Under the pieces are notes generated by a model. That model made no database searches, was not told the origin of the DNA, and saw only the letters and a program-made list of their open reading frames with translations. A stretch of DNA of 64,000 nt from Henckelia pumila. Its lineage: Eukaryota > Streptophyta > Magnoliopsida > Lamiales > Gesneriaceae. This document shows, piece by piece, positions 12,470-26,016 of this stretch. The position numbers were made by a program, and so were the translations under genes. The stretch is from assembly GCF_033568475.1 (NCBI RefSeq), contig NC_133123.1, forward strand, positions 141,438,062 through 141,502,061, in the 5' to 3' direction. The first letter of the stretch is position 1; every line of letters starts with the position of its first letter.

Positions 12470-15400
12470 TTCTTTTGCATCCGGTCTTGTACAAGCTTTT
12501 TCAAGTTTAAAGTTATTACCTTATCCCGGTGTATATTTATGAGGAAAATACTTAAATCTTAACTTTTGGGTTTTGTTTGGATATTACATAAATACATCTC
12601 GTGGAAGTTTTTTGCTTGATTTCCTTAGGGTTCAACCGATATGGGGCAACTCCATTTTGTTAAAATTAATAATTTTCATCTTTTGAGAAAATTATGTTTA
12701 GTTTACACCATAGTTTCGACATGACTAGATATACAGGCACTAGTTCCAAATATGGGACATAATATTCTCCTTCTGATTGACCCAAAAATGGCCTAACCAC
12801 ACATCGAGCGGCTGAGATTGCTTCTGAACAAATCTAAAGGTAATTTGTTGAACTAGGATTATTTGTTTTGATCCTATTATGAATACGATCTATCTTAACC
12901 GACTTGTCGGTTACTTTTTCTCTTGATTTAATAATTTGTATTCATTGTAATCTCGACCATGCAAAAAGAACTAGATTTTTAAAATTATTATGTTTCTATT
13001 GGCGATCTTAAATATTTTTAGGAGGCAAGGATAAGTAGTTTTCCTAGAAAGTTGTCATGCATAATTATGTACAATTGAGTTGAGTCATTGACCAAAGGGA
13101 ATTGTGTAGTCATCTTTCACATATGCCCCACAATCTATTCACACGCCCTACTAAGTGTTATCATGATCCAATGTAGGTGATGGGTGGATTTAATAATTAT
13201 GATGAGATAATATTTTAAGTTGGGTTGTAAAAATCTTGATTTTATTCGTTAAAAATGTGAGGGTACTGAAATTTTTTTACAAGATTATATTTGGAGTTTG
13301 GTGATTTTTTGCCATAGTTTTTTTTTTAATAATTAGTTCGTTCGAGTGTAGCCGTACTTGCTATTGCCCTTTTTATGATGGAGCTTTAGAAAGGTGGCGA
13401 TGAAAAAATAGTTGTATTCCCTCAAAGATTCAACAGACAATTGGAGCTTATAAGAATAGGGGGAAAGAGACAGGAAAAAGCAACAAAAAAGATGATCAAA
13501 ATGGTGATGATTGCCCTCCATGTCTTTCACTTATTATGATCTCTTTATTGACATTTAGGACAATGTTTTTGCCCTTACAGCTGTGTGCGCTTTGCAACCA
13601 GACCTCTTTTTTGTTCTAGGGACTTTCATCAAACACCCCCCCACCCCCCCACCATGCCCTTGAGAGTGGGGTAAACCTATTATTTATGCCATGTGTGACT
13701 TTGGAATGTACTCAATGCTAATTTACCAAATGAGTATGGACACGTCACATATTATAATATTCAAATGATTATAGTTTGGCTTATAAATAATCATATTTTT
13801 TTCCCAATTGTAAAGATAATTGGCACTTTTTAAAAACTCAATTCAACCAAGGGGATAATGAAATGTAGGCATGGGAAAGTGAGATGGGAGAAAGATGGTT
13901 TGATTATGGAATCAAAACTTTGTAATGAATGAGTTGGTGAATTGAATCCCATTTCTTGGAAATAATAATGAGGGGAAGTTATATTTATATTCATTTATTT
14001 ACTTGACATAAAAGAGAGTGTGTACCCAAATAGAATGTCTTAATTATTGGAGTATTGTTTTTCATGAAACATTTCCCAACCTCTCCCTCTCCCAAGTAGA
14101 ATGTCTTAATTATCTCGTCACCCTAAAGCTCTAAATTCTTATCCCACAAACACATGGCCACATGTTAATTAAAACATAAAACAAATCAATGCAAATCTAA
14201 TCCACCCTAAGCCATAAATATATGTGTCCTTTGATTTGCTTTAACACATGGTCAAATTTGTTGGGTATTTAATTTGTCGTAGTTGGTTTGTTTATTATTT
14301 AATGTATGTTTTCCACGATAACTCCACATCTTGTTCTTTTTTAAGACTATATTAAGTTGATTTCTTTGTAATGATCGTGATTAGTAAACTATTATCTGAG
14401 AGATACAATGTTGAAAGTAGTCATGGAAGAATCAAATTTAATCAAAGTCGAAATTATTTTAAAATGGAAATCGTAGTACCGACTCGTGAGCAACATGCAT
14501 TCGGGTCACATGCAACATGCACGACACACACTTGTACTGTTCGAACGTACGGCTGCAAATGCCAACTTGATCGAAATTATAAATTTGTATTTTCTTTAAT
14601 TGTTATGTATAGTTATTGATAAATGGAGATGAAATTGTAACTTGCCTTGCTCAAATAAAACACTTGCTTCCTCTCATATATTTAAGCTTATGTGCATCAT
14701 ACAAACTAAAAAAATATTAGAAAAATAAGCTTTATCGAGAAAAAATCTCATTATAACCTTATTGAATGCTTTAATATGATATAAAAACTTTTTGGAAGTA
14801 ACTAATATATTTTATTAATATATATAAACAACTTGATAAAAAAAACTAGAAAATAATACTAAATATAATTACTTGAGACATGTGAAAGAAATATCGCTCT
14901 ATATTTTGAAAGGAGTATTAATTGATACCCTTGTATTTCAATATTTTATTAACAGATATAACATATAATGCCTCGTAATGCATGTGTTTGACTCATATTT
15001 GTTAATATCTAATTAATATCTATATATATATTTACATGTTAAACACTTTTATTATTATTTAAGTAAAATATCTCTTGTAAATGTTCTCGCACATCTATCT
15101 CTGCAAAATGATTGATGAGATGATCACATCTATATCTAAGTAAATAAAAATATTTTTTTTAGTAGAATTTCATAAAATCAACTTGGAAGACCTTTTGACA
15201 AAAAAATTGATAATATTAATATTATTGGGAATATAGAGAGCAAGTCCAAAAGTTTATTAAATGTTTAAACAGGTGTGGGTTTGTTTTGGTACCAAATTCC
15301 GTCACGGGATTTACCAAATTTGGGGTTATCCCATTCTTCCCCAACAACCGATTTATTTTCATTTGACCGTCTGACTCATCTCCACAGTCTCCACGCTCTA

Positions 15401-16067
15401 TTAGCATTAATGCGATTTAATGGTGTCTCTTTTTTTTTTTTTTAAATAATAATTATTATTAAATTTTTTGTATGCGCAATATGTTTTCTTAAAAAAAAAA
15501 TAGAAGCCCGAAACCATATATTATATTAAATATTGAATATAAGTATATAGTACATAAAAAATATGAAAAGACTACGGACCGGCCACTCTAATATTTGATA
15601 TACACTCTATTGCTTTAATTTTTTTTAAATGTATAAATGAAATTGCGTTTGAGGGAGTATAATTTATTTTAGACGGAAAGATTTGATTTAAAACAATTTG
15701 AAACGTTGATGTATTTGAAATTATATATCATGGTTATTAATGAAACTATTTTAAGATGATAAGCAGTAATTAAATTTAATTTATGATTCACCTATTTTTT
15801 CAATTTCATTTAAGAGAAATAATTCTTTTATATTTTTACAATTAACATCATAAGAAAAATAAAGAGAGAGACGACAACATATGAAAATATAATAATTTGT
15901 CAATTATTTGAAGTGAATTTACTATTGGAGGCTAAAAGCGTCATTTACGAAGTTTATAAAAAATTTGAAGGTTCAAATTCCCAAGAGGTGAATCACTAAA
16001 CGTCAAAACAATGCACAGAGCAGTAGCGAGTTCCTCCGACAAGTGTCCCAGCCATGTCAGATCTCGC

Positions 16068-16073
16068 CACGTG
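16068..16073. promoter_or_regulatory. G-box (CACGTG) upstream of the IDD gene
   Basis: A palindromic CACGTG, the core site for bHLH and bZIP factors, in a locally GC-richer block about 700 bases before the IDD start codon and about 260 bases before a TATA-like sequence. Function is inferred from position and motif only. Confidence 0.4.
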
Positions 16074-16366
16074 TACGATCGGATGTCGATCGATGTTTAT
16101 CTTCGAACCGAAGCTGAAATCCAAGGCTTTGACAAAACCCGAACCAAGGTTAGAAATCCAACCACGGTTAACTGCCGCCGCTTAAGAAAACCCAGAAGTT
16201 GTGTATAATAATCAGGAAAGCTTATTTTTTTTTTTAAAAAAAAAAAAAGAATCCCCAAAGAACAAGTTGGAATTTTGTAATCTCTCTTTTTGTTTTTTGC
16301 TCTCTCTACATATACAAACAAAGCGCAATAGTATATAATAGTAGGCTTGAAAAAGCGCCGTTGTGT

Positions 16367-16399
16367 ATGAACATGGGTTGTTTTGTGGGAAGGTGGTGA
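16367..16399 (+). other. Possible upstream ORF in the IDD 5' leader
   Basis: A ten-codon frame (MNMGCFVGRW then TGA) starts about 35 bases after the TATA-like sequence at 16332 and about 400 bases before the main start. If transcription begins near 16360, this small frame would be the first translated one and could dampen IDD translation. Transcript start is inferred, not seen. Confidence 0.3.
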
Positions 16400-16774
16400 G
16401 TGCTGATTTGAAACAGCGTTCCCATTTTTGCTTTGCTGCTGTAAAAGTTCTGCTGGAGTTTTTCAGGGGGTTTTAATGTTTATTAGATTTTCTTAGAAGT
16501 TTGGAGTCTTGGGTTTCTTTTTGGGAAAGGGTAATAGTTTTTCCAAGAAATGTAAAATTTGCTGTTCTTTTCCTCTTTCCCTTTTCGTTTCGTTGCTCGA
16601 ATTTATTGCTGGGGGGTTTTGTGGTATAAGTGGCAGTGAGTTTGATTTTCCGTATTTTTTCAGCTGCCTTGAAGTTATGGTGTGAGCTGGAGTTATATAT
16701 CTTTTTCGACGGCGTTGATTTTTGTGGACTGGTAGTAATATTATATATATGTGCTGACTGCTGAGCAAGAAATC

Positions 16775-19171
16775 ATGGCGGAAATTGAGAATTCAGCGTC
16801 GCAAGCTTCTGGAGAATCCGGTTTTCTTGTTTCTGATAATCATGTGAAATCCGAACAGTCTGTGGAACCAACTTTGCCCGTGAAGAAAAAGCGGAATCTT
16901 CCCGGAATGCCTGGTAAAAAAGAAACACGATTCCTTTTCGTTACAACTTTTCTTGAAAAACCCTGATGGAAAGAGTTGAATGATTTGGTGTTGTATGTAT
17001 ATATACAGATCCAGATGCAGAAGTGATTGCTTTATCACCAAAAACTCTGATGGCAACGAACAGATTCGTGTGCGAGATCTGCAACAAAGGATTCCAACGC
17101 GACCAGAACTTGCAGTTGCATCGGAGGGGCCACAATTTGCCGTGGAAACTCCGGCAGAGGACCAACAAAGAAATCAGGAAGCGAGTTTATCTATGCCCCG
17201 AGCCCACTTGCATTCACCACGATCCTTCCAGGGCTTTGGGTGATCTTACTGGAATCAAGAAACATTTCTGCCGTAAGCATGGCGAGAAAAAGTTCAAGTG
17301 CGAGCGGTGCTCCAAGAAATATGCGGTCCAGTCCGATTGGAAAGCCCACATGAAGACTTGCGGCACTAGAGAGTATCGCTGCGATTGTGGCACATTGTTT
17401 TCGAGGTGAATTTTCAATTTTTACGGCTGTAAAATGACGTTCTAGATATGGGAATACTTTTTCAATAATGGCAGTTTTTGTTACTTGAGTTTTTGCTGCA
17501 TTTATACTTGTATTGGGATTGTTTTCTACTGATTTTGTGTTTATATAAATTAAATATAATTAGGAGGGATAGTTTTATCACGCATAGAGCTTTTTGCGAC
17601 GCATTGGCTCAGGAAAGTGCGCTGTCTCAGCCTTTGGCAATCACGAGTTCTGGAGGTGATATGAAGCTGCAAGTCGTTGCGCCGCCGGTTGCGGCCGTGG
17701 TTTCAAGCCCTCCGCCGCCACCTCTTACTCCGTCCACCGGCGTGTTGTCGCCGGTGCTGTCCATTCAAAGTTCAGGTTGAGTTTCGATCGCCATTGCTAA
17801 TTATAATACTGATGCAGACTCTTAACTTTTAAGTTGCAACGAGAACACATGATCTAAGATTTTTGGCTGCATTGTAAATTCCAAAACGAGGATTTCGTGT
17901 CAATTTTTTTTCTTTTGTTTGCTTCTTTTTCTTTTCTTTTCTTTTTTGGCTCCCTTTATCCTCTTCTGAAAATGGGTTTGTTCATGGAGTTTTGTTTTGT
18001 CCTGTTGTTCATATCATTGTTTTGCGATTCGTATATTATATTCTCTTAATTTTCTATTCACCTCATTTCTTCTGACTATATAATTAATATGCATATTAAT
18101 TGGTATGAATCTTGTTACATTAATTAATTTCTGGCAAGGAACGAAGTGTATTATTACATCTGCTTTTTCTGTAAAGGCTGTTTTTAATATCAAATAATTG
18201 CATGTATTCGGGAACGATCAGTGTCCAATGTGCTTTTACTTTTCGAAAAAAGTTTTATAATTTCATCCCCCTTTTTTCTTGATTGTGTGATCTTTTCTCG
18301 TTTCACGTTGTGTTTAATTCTATTTCCTGTTGCCGCAGAGTTGCCTGAAAATCATATCGCCCAATTGCAGCCACCACGAGGAGCTGCGGCAGGGCCATTC
18401 GCAGGGGCGCCCACCGCGGTAGCCACCGTGACGGCCAGCAATTCCTCCACGTCTAGCGGCAACGGTGGAGTTTTCGGTAGTATTTTCAACGTATCGACCT
18501 CTGCAGAACTCTCCCACACGGCTCAGCCACCTGTGGCATCTTACTCCACCATGCTTTGCACAATGGCAGGACCAGACCAAGGCGTTATCGATCCTATGTC
18601 GCTTACGTTGTCCTCGACTTTGTATCTGTCAAGCGGATCATCATCTCTATACCCCGCGGCATTGGAGCACTCTCATCGGCACTACACGCCGACTCCACAG
18701 CCGGCTTTGTCCGCAACCGCGTTGCTTCAGAAAGCAGCTCAAATGGGCGCCACTTCGTCCAATTCGTCTTTTCTCCGTGGCCTTGGATTAGCCATGACAC
18801 CTCCTCCCGACCCACAAGATTCGAGAAATTCCTTAATACCCCCATCACATTGGAACAACACTACTAGTCATCATGTGAAGCTTGAAAACAACTCGGTGGC
18901 ATCGGGGCTCGGACTCGGGCTGCCCTCTAGTACTAGCTCGCCTGCGAGCTTCAATGAATTGATGATGAACTCTTCTTCGCTGTTTGGGAACAGGCCCGCT
19001 ACTCTGGATTTCCTTGGTCTGGGAATGGGTGCTGGTGAAACCTCTGCTGGTGGTTTCTCGGCCTTTTTGAGCTCGATCACGGATGGACTCGACAGTAATT
19101 CGTTCGCAGGAGTAGGTTCGACGGTGGATACATGGGATTATCCGTCTGATAGGAAGCCTTCAATGCTTTAA
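16775..19171 (+). CDS. INDETERMINATE-domain (IDD) C2H2 zinc-finger transcription factor
   Basis: Nuclear plant transcription factor of the IDD family. Exons 16775-16913, 17009-17405, 17564-17775 and 18339-19171 give 526 aa. The nuclear signal KKKRNLPGMP near residue 40 is followed by the ID domain: a C2H2 finger (FVCEICNKGFQRDQNLQLH, from residue 66), a second C2H2 finger (YLCPEPTCIHHDPSRALGD), and two CCHC-type fingers (FKCERCSKKYAVQSDWKAH and YRCDCGTLFSRRDSFITH). The C-terminal half is Ser/Pro/Gly-rich and carries the two family motifs LSATALLQKAAQMGAT (about residue 371) and TLDFLGLG (about 471; the family's usual form is TRDFLG). These place it with IDD members that bind DELLA, SHR and SCR proteins. 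An in-frame ATG at 16751 would add eight residues; I prefer 16775, whose context (ATCATGGCG) is better and which gives the usual MA-E start. Exact paralog not decided. Confidence 0.93.
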
Positions 19172-22145
19172 AAGACATGTTAAAATCCAAGATTTTAAAT
19201 TTCCCCTTCATTTTATAGAGAGATGGAGAGTGTTTCGTGAGGTCTAGCTATATAGATCAAAAGCAGTCCTATTATATTATATGATGCGTTATACATGCTC
19301 GTTTGTATTAACGAAGGCTACAATATATATTTTCTTCTCTTTAAAATTTGAGTAGGGTTTGAGGTGGGCGGCTTGTATAGGAACTCTTGCATGGTTTTTT
19401 GCATTAAATGTTTCATTTTATTAATCTATCCTTTGTTTTGTTCGCATGCAAGTCACTCCATGTGTCTTTTCTATCTAGAAAGGTAAGGTGATGTACATGA
19501 TATGTGCCTCGGTTCTTTGGGGGCATAGGAGCCAATAAATTCTTAAACTAAATCAAAAGATTAATAACTAATTCTTCTGATCACCTAAGTATATTCACGT
19601 AGAAAATTTCTAAGATTTTGATTCCTTTCGAAAATGTATGTGAATGTTGCTGAAAAAACCAATTGGCCGGGAATCGGGATCGAAGTTTCATGCATGGATA
19701 AGAGATCGTTGGAAGTGATTGCGTAATGAGAATATATATATCTATATATATATATATAATTAAAATCGAATGGGTTATAATAAAAATCGTTTTTGATATC
19801 ACGGGTAAATATTTTTTATTTTTACCTCACATTTCATTTGATACGTCTGAATATAAATTTTGATTTGATACGATAAATTCATGAACAAAATATTTTTTTT
19901 TCTATATTTGTTAGATATTTCGCATCGACTTAATTAAGTTTTTAAAACTTGTATGCATTTATTGAACGATCTTTCTTGTATATTTTGGGATAAAATTAAG
20001 CCGTTAAGCTCAAATTCATAATTTTAAACAGTTATATATTGGACGTTCTAGCGAGTCATCCGTTAATTTCATATAAACTCCACGCTCTGGTTGTCATTCT
20101 TGAGCATAAGAAAATCCTATGTTCGAAACTATATATCTTTTAGGACGAAGTTGGATACAAATCCATGATATTTATCCGTATACATCCCCATTTCTTATGT
20201 ATTTGCTTGTTCATATATTAAGATTGCATGGTCCGAAAGTGACCTCAGCCCCCAAGATATTGGATATCATTCATTCCGAGAGTTTCAAGTTTCAACATCA
20301 TTGAGAATTAATTAAATTTCTTCGTGGACATCATTACTCAGGACTACTATCAAGTGCTTGGGGTTCAAATATTCCACCGGACGTAACAACTAATTATGAT
20401 CAATAATTACTATTATTTTCAGCAAATTGTTATTTTTTCAAAATTACAATAATAATAACTTAAAAAGGAAAAATAGAGTCGGGCCGAAATTGGAATATTG
20501 AATAGTAAAGAGGTCATGTAGACAGCTAAAGAGTGGGGACACATATAGGTAGGATAATATATATTAAGTCTTATTTTATATATTAAAAAAAATGGAGTAA
20601 TAATAAAAAAAGAAAAAGGTAGGAGTAGTCAAATCCACACTTATTTAAAGCCACGTAACCTTACTGTTGGGTCGACCTCAGCCCCTCCCCCCACATATTT
20701 AATGCATGCACCGATTTTTCGGACTCCAGATCTTGGTCCGCAATTGATTTTTACATGTCATAAATTATATAATTATATATATTTCCCGTTTTAATATTAT
20801 TAATTGCTGTGAGAAAAATAATATTATGATATTCGTTTGATGGTATTTTTCTAAGACGCAACATGTTGTATATCACATGGGAACATCCCGCGTGTTTAGT
20901 GAAAGAAAATCCTTGGATCTGATCTTATTATATAGATAGTGAAATACTTACATATATGTACACGTTATCTTTGAAATTTAAGATTTATCTAAGAGATCTT
21001 TATATCAGGATAGTTTTTTTATAAGATCAAAGATAACGTGTAACATTCATTTTACATATATCACTTTTTTATATTATATGATCTCGTGCGTAGATTGGAA
21101 TTAGTTTAATAGTAATGGAACTATGCAACAATATGTATATCTCATTTTAAAAAAAATTATCTAATACAAAATTTCAAGATTCTTCAAGATTTTGTTTGAA
21201 TTTTGGGAAAGAATTACTAACGAAAATCAATTCTTCAAATATAATAGTTATTTTTCTCGTGTACAAATAATCATAATTTGTCTAGTTTTTTTTTTTTTTT
21301 TTACATATTACATGAATTTTCAGTTATTTTTATAATATCCAAAGATATATGATATATCATGTCCACTCAACAGTAAACACGGTAAGCAAGTAAAAAGGCA
21401 GTGAACTGATGACTGAATGGGTGCAGTGCTCACAGTTTCCTAAATATAGAACTGGAAAAGCCATATTAAAATAGACTAAAACAAAGGTCCTGCTACAAAT
21501 AAATCCACTTATTTTATCCCTGAGGAATGTATTAAATTAGAGCATGATAGGTCAGTATTAATTATTACTGCAGTCACAATTAATTAATTTTCTAAATACA
21601 CAAACTCTCTTGTTTTCATGCTTAATAAATATTTAGATCAATAATAACCATCGAATCTATATTGAGGATAATATCTACGTTGTAAGATCTTTTTAACCCC
21701 TTTTTCGATTTGTCTACTTCGATTTTTCCCCGTACAACATTGATATATGGAAAATTGTCGCACCTAGCTCCTACACAAAACTATGAATATGCTTCATCGA
21801 CTTAGAATCTAGAACCCAAAATTTATAATTCTTCCATCACTAAACTCAATGCTACCCAATTTATATATTTGGTTTCGGACATCATCGATGGTCGGATTTG
21901 ATGTAGGTAGATGGATCTATTCTATTCTATTCTAAACTAATCGAATCGATTGATTGGAAGTTCGAAAAACATATAATTATTTGTAACAACAATTTGGCAT
22001 GCACAAGAATTATAAAATATTCATGGAACTTTCGATCTTCCCAAATTTCAAACACCCCAACTGCCCCCACTACTCACCCCTTAGTCTTAATAATTTCTAA
22101 ACACATAGATTCACGCAGTGCCTCCACGAATCGCAGCGTAATTCG
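19172..22145. other. AT-rich spacer between the IDD and P450 genes
   Basis: No supported gene. The first 250 bases should be the IDD 3' untranslated region. The rest is AT-rich, with a TA run at about 19735-19757 and a T run near 21285-21302. The last 100-200 bases before 22146 form the P450 promoter and leader, without a clear TATA box that I would stand behind. Confidence 0.55.
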
Positions 22146-22164
22146 ATGAAAACTATCGGAGGTC

Positions 22165-22195
<31 letters not shown>

Positions 22196-24296
22196 CTGCA
22201 TCACACCCCTCGTATTCGTCGCGTATTTCATCCGAAAACTCGTAATCCTGCCTCTGAAGTTCCAGGCACACTTCAGAAACCAAGGGGTGGACGGACCTTC
22301 CTACCGTCCGATCTTCGGGAACTCCGCCGAGATCCGACGGCGGTTGATAGCCGATGCGGAGTCCAGACCCATCTCCGGCATCTCCCACGACATAGCTCAT
22401 CGAGTGATGCCTCATTACGAAAAATGGTCAACGCTATACGGGAAAACTTTTCTTTATTGGTTTGGGCCCAGGCCCAGATTGGCCGTGGCGGATCTCGATG
22501 TTATTAAGGAGGTCTTGTTGGACGTGAGTGGGCGGTTTCGGAAGATCGAGTTTAACCCGAATTCTAAGGTTTTGTTTGGTGAAGGGCTTGTTGGGCTCGA
22601 AGGTGAGAAATGGGCCGTTCATAGGAGGATCACTAGCCAGGCCTTTAACATGGAAAGGGTTAAGGTGAATGTGTCTCAAGATTTCAAATGATTTTACTAT
22701 TAAACTCATGAAAAATAAATATTATATTTTTAATAAAAAAATGTTACTTTTTTGAGATACATGGGATCAATGTGTGCATGATTTATGATGATATGTAACA
22801 GGGTTGGATTCCTGAAATAGTGGCTAGTACCCAAAATATGCTGAAGAAATGGGAGGCAAAAAGAGAAGAGAATAGTGAAATAGAGATGGACGTGCATAAA
22901 GAACTGCATGAACTCTCGGCAGATATCATATCCCGGACGGCTTTCGGGAGTAGTTTTGAGGATGGGAAACGAATCTTTGAACTTCAAGAACAACAAATCA
23001 GCCTTGTTTTGGACGCATTGCGGAGTGTTTATATTCCTGGATTCAGGTAACTTTCACGCAGCATGTTTTCTTGGTTTCCGCTATAAATGGGAATTTAGAG
23101 GACTCAGCATTTTTTTGTTGTGAACTTGTGATGTTTTTGTTGAACTAAAAGTTTTATGTGATGCTCAAAATCTTAAAAAATAAAAAAAATAAAAAAAGGA
23201 AAATTTGATTTGTCATATAGACCTGGTTGTGTTGATTCGTAGGAGTGGAATTTTTAACCAGTGATTCTGAGTGTGAGACTTGATTCAGGTTTTTACCGAC
23301 AAAGAAAAACAAATTGAGGCGTAAACTAGATCAAGAAACTCGACATTCGATTCAAGCATTGATCGAGAAAAACAGCAAAAGCAGAGAAAATCCCAAGTCT
23401 CTGCTCACATTGTTAATGTCTCCATACAAGAATGAGGATGGTAAAGAAGAGAAACTTGACGCAGAGGAAATCATAGATGAATGCAAGACATTCTACTTTG
23501 CAGGAAAGGAAACGACTGCCAATCTTTTGACGTGGGCACTTCTCCTTTTAGCTTCTAATCCAGAGTGGCAGATTCGCGCTCGGGATGAAGTCCTTAGCAT
23601 CTGCAGTGACAATGCACTCCCAAATGCAGAAAATTTATCCAACTTTAAACTTGTGAGTTCAACTTATAAGTGTCAACTCAAGATTAACATTTCTTTTATT
23701 TTAATTTCTTGAAGAAATCATTCACTATTTTTGTCCTAATAATATATAGATGATACATGTTTTCACCCCCTGCACTCAATATTAATTTTCTGCTTTCATT
23801 GATACATATCCGAGTTCTTTTCTAAATCTATAGCTTGTGTCAAAGGGGTGATTTTTTCTTGATGTTCCAATGACAGATAACCATGATAATCAACGAGACT
23901 CTTCGCCTCTACCCTCCAGCAGTGGCGTTGATGAGGCGAACATCAGAGAATGTAAAATTGGGACGTCAAGGCCTCGACGTCCCGGCTAATACACAGTTCT
24001 ACCTTGCAATGACTGCTGTCCATCACGACACCGATACATGGGGAGACGACGCAAATGAATTCAACCCTTCGAGATTTGCTGAGCCTAGAAAACACCTGGC
24101 TTCTTTTTTCCCATTTGGCTTGGGTCCAAGAATCTGCGTCGGTCAGAATCTGGCTGTTGTTGAGGCCAAAATCGTGTTAGCCATGATCGTTAGACAGTAT
24201 TCCTTGGAGGTTTCATCCTCGTACAGGCATGCTCCCATGCAGTCCATGACCTTGCAGCCTCAGTATGGGGCACAAGTCGTTTTCAGCAGGATTTAA
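22146..24296 (+). CDS. CYP721A: Cytochrome P450, CYP72 clan, CYP721A-like
   Basis: Membrane-anchored haem-thiolate monooxygenase, predicted on the ER. Exons 22146-22664, 22802-23046, 23289-23652 and 23877-24296 give 515 aa, a normal P450 length. Visible features: an N-terminal anchor that includes ten consecutive Phe residues coded by a TTC repeat; the CYP72-clan lead-in [34 protein letters not shown]; the I-helix oxygen-binding AGKETT (about residue 326); the K-helix ExxR as ETLR (383-386); FNPSRF; and the haem loop [17 protein letters not shown] with the iron-ligand Cys at about residue 462. All catalytic motifs are intact. The sequence matches my recollection of CYP721A1 along its whole length; the substrate of that subfamily is not firmly known to me. 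Subfamily naming would need a formal alignment. Confidence 0.92.
22167..22196 (+). repeat. TTC microsatellite coding a poly-Phe stretch in the P450 anchor
   Basis: Ten uninterrupted TTC codons form part of the first exon of the P450 and supply most of the hydrophobic N-terminal anchor. Trinucleotide repeats change length without shifting frame, so the anchor length is probably variable between individuals. Confidence 0.9.
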
Positions 24297-24994
24297 CATT
24301 ACAAATGTCTCTTATTCATGGATCGATGAATTAGTCTAATTTTTATTTGATAAAGACAATGTAGCTGCTTGTACTGTGGGCATATGCATGAAACAAGGAA
24401 GTAAATGCGCGTGTGTATGTATATTCTTCATAAAATGTGAACTCCCTGAATCTTGCATGTATTTGAATCATCTTGTTGCTAGATTCATAAATTCTATCTT
24501 CTTCTCAATGTTGTGTCAGATTGATCAAATTATTTAGTAATTTCAAATAAAATAAAATTTTTAAAAACTATATTTCAAGTAGTTAAAATAAAACATATCC
24601 TACTGAAAAAATATCGGATTCGTACAAAAATATTATACAATGGTTAGTTTTTAAAATATTATTATCACACTACTTGATATGTGAAAAAATATCAAATTTA
24701 TATAGAAAATATACGCATGGATAATCCTTACAATTAAAAAAATTAGACATTTGATAACGTGTACTTAACTTATTGACAATATTTTTTTATTTTTTTTTTC
24801 AAATATTCCTTCGTACGAACTCCTGGAATCACGAGTACTTGCCACTCTCGATGTTGGATTTGTCCGGTGGGTGTAATTTAAGTATTGGTGACCACGTTTT
24901 GAAATCGAGCAGGTTTTAAAAATTTAGCTCACCAACCTTTCTGTTCTTGTCACCAAATTTTTGTAAAAGGTTTTAAAATTCATTTTACACAACA

Positions 24995-25115
24995 ATTCTC
25001 GTGCGACGGTATCACGAGTCAATTTCGTAAGACATATTTTTATTTTAATCGCTCATAAAAAATATTACTTTTTATTATATGAGTTGGGTTCACTCTCACA
25101 AGAGACCTACTTGAT
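24995..25115. repeat. Decayed GTGAGAC/CTCAC-type dispersed repeat, copy 1
   Basis: Contains words such as CACGAGTCAATTTCGTAAGAC, shortened here, followed by an AT-rich core and a right end with TGAGTTGGGTTCACTCTCAC. It shares the pattern 'gtgagac...gtcaa/ttaac...ctcac' with three other segments of this window (25830-25985, 32690-32830, 57318-57425). Confidence 0.35.
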
Positions 25116-25829
25116 TTATAATAAAAAAATATGTGTTTGCACAACTATTATATAAAACTCGTTTTATAGTTAAAAAAGTAAAATTTTATTTTATTTTCAT
25201 GATTGTTTTATTTTTTAAAATCAATTGTTATTTAAAAACTATAGTTGGAGAGTACTTTTTAAAAATATATTTATCAAAAACATTTTTACAAAAAAAATTA
25301 TACAAGTATATAATTTAATTTTTTTTATTTATGAAATATTAAAAATGTTTTTAAAATATTTATTCAACAAAAAATTAGTTATTGTCAGAACCTTATCACG
25401 TTTATATAATATACATTGATAAAAAAAAAAAATTGGATTCAATCTACTGAAATACTTTAGAATGTGGTCCTTCAATTCATTGGAGCAAGCTTTGCAAATT
25501 GCATGAACGTTTAAAAGCGATATCTCTTTCTTTACCGAAAAGAGCGTGTCCATCATAAAAATTGTTGGTACACATGAAATTTTGGTTTACTCTTAAATTT
25601 AGTCATATACAGATATACTTTGTTTAATTAATGCTCAATAAATTTGTAAAGACAGTAAACAAAATTATTTATAATTTAACATTTTGCAAGATCAGTATTC
25701 AATATACGGGGGCAAGTAATATACTTATTCGTAAAATCATAATAAATGTAATAAAAATTCAACAGAAATTAGTCAAATATGCTATAAAAATATATTACCT
25801 ATATAAAGATAGATGGATAGTCGAGTAAG

Positions 25830-25985
25830 TATCATGTAAGATCGTATTCATGAGACAAGTTAACTCGGTTTTTGTACAGAATAACAATAATTTTGATATA
25901 AAAATATTTTTTTTATTGATCGAGTCGAATAAAAATTTGTCTAAAAAAGTAATTTATGAAACGATCTTATGTGTAATTATCTTAC
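25830..25985. repeat. Decayed GTGAGAC/CTCAC-type dispersed repeat, copy 2
   Basis: Left part reads CATGAGACAAGTTAACTCGG and the right part GAAACGATCTTATG, with an AT-rich centre. It resembles the segments at 24995-25115, 32690-32830 and 57318-57425. No coding capacity. Confidence 0.35.
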
Positions 25986-26016
25986 TATTTAATCAAAAGT
26001 TTACCCCATTTTCTAA

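Larger units (their letters stand above)
12470..16774. other. AT-rich spacer and promoter region of the IDD gene
   Basis: No gene found. The stretch includes a C-run near 13636-13652, a 17-base direct repeat (TAGAATGTCTTAATTAT) at about 14032 and 14097 suggesting a small local duplication, and several A/T runs. The last 800 bases look like the promoter and 5' leader of the IDD gene: a more GC-rich block at 16010-16210 with a CACGTG G-box, a TATA-like TATATAAT at about 16332, and a long pyrimidine-rich leader. Confidence 0.6.

Noticed and set aside
18320-18867. Overlapping frames on both strands inside IDD exon 4
   Set aside because: The GC-richer exon leaves other frames open by chance; only the plus frame carries family motifs.
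22074-22415. Minus-strand frame with a long Glu run opposite P450 exon 1
   Set aside because: The Glu run is the reverse of the TTC repeat; no other support.
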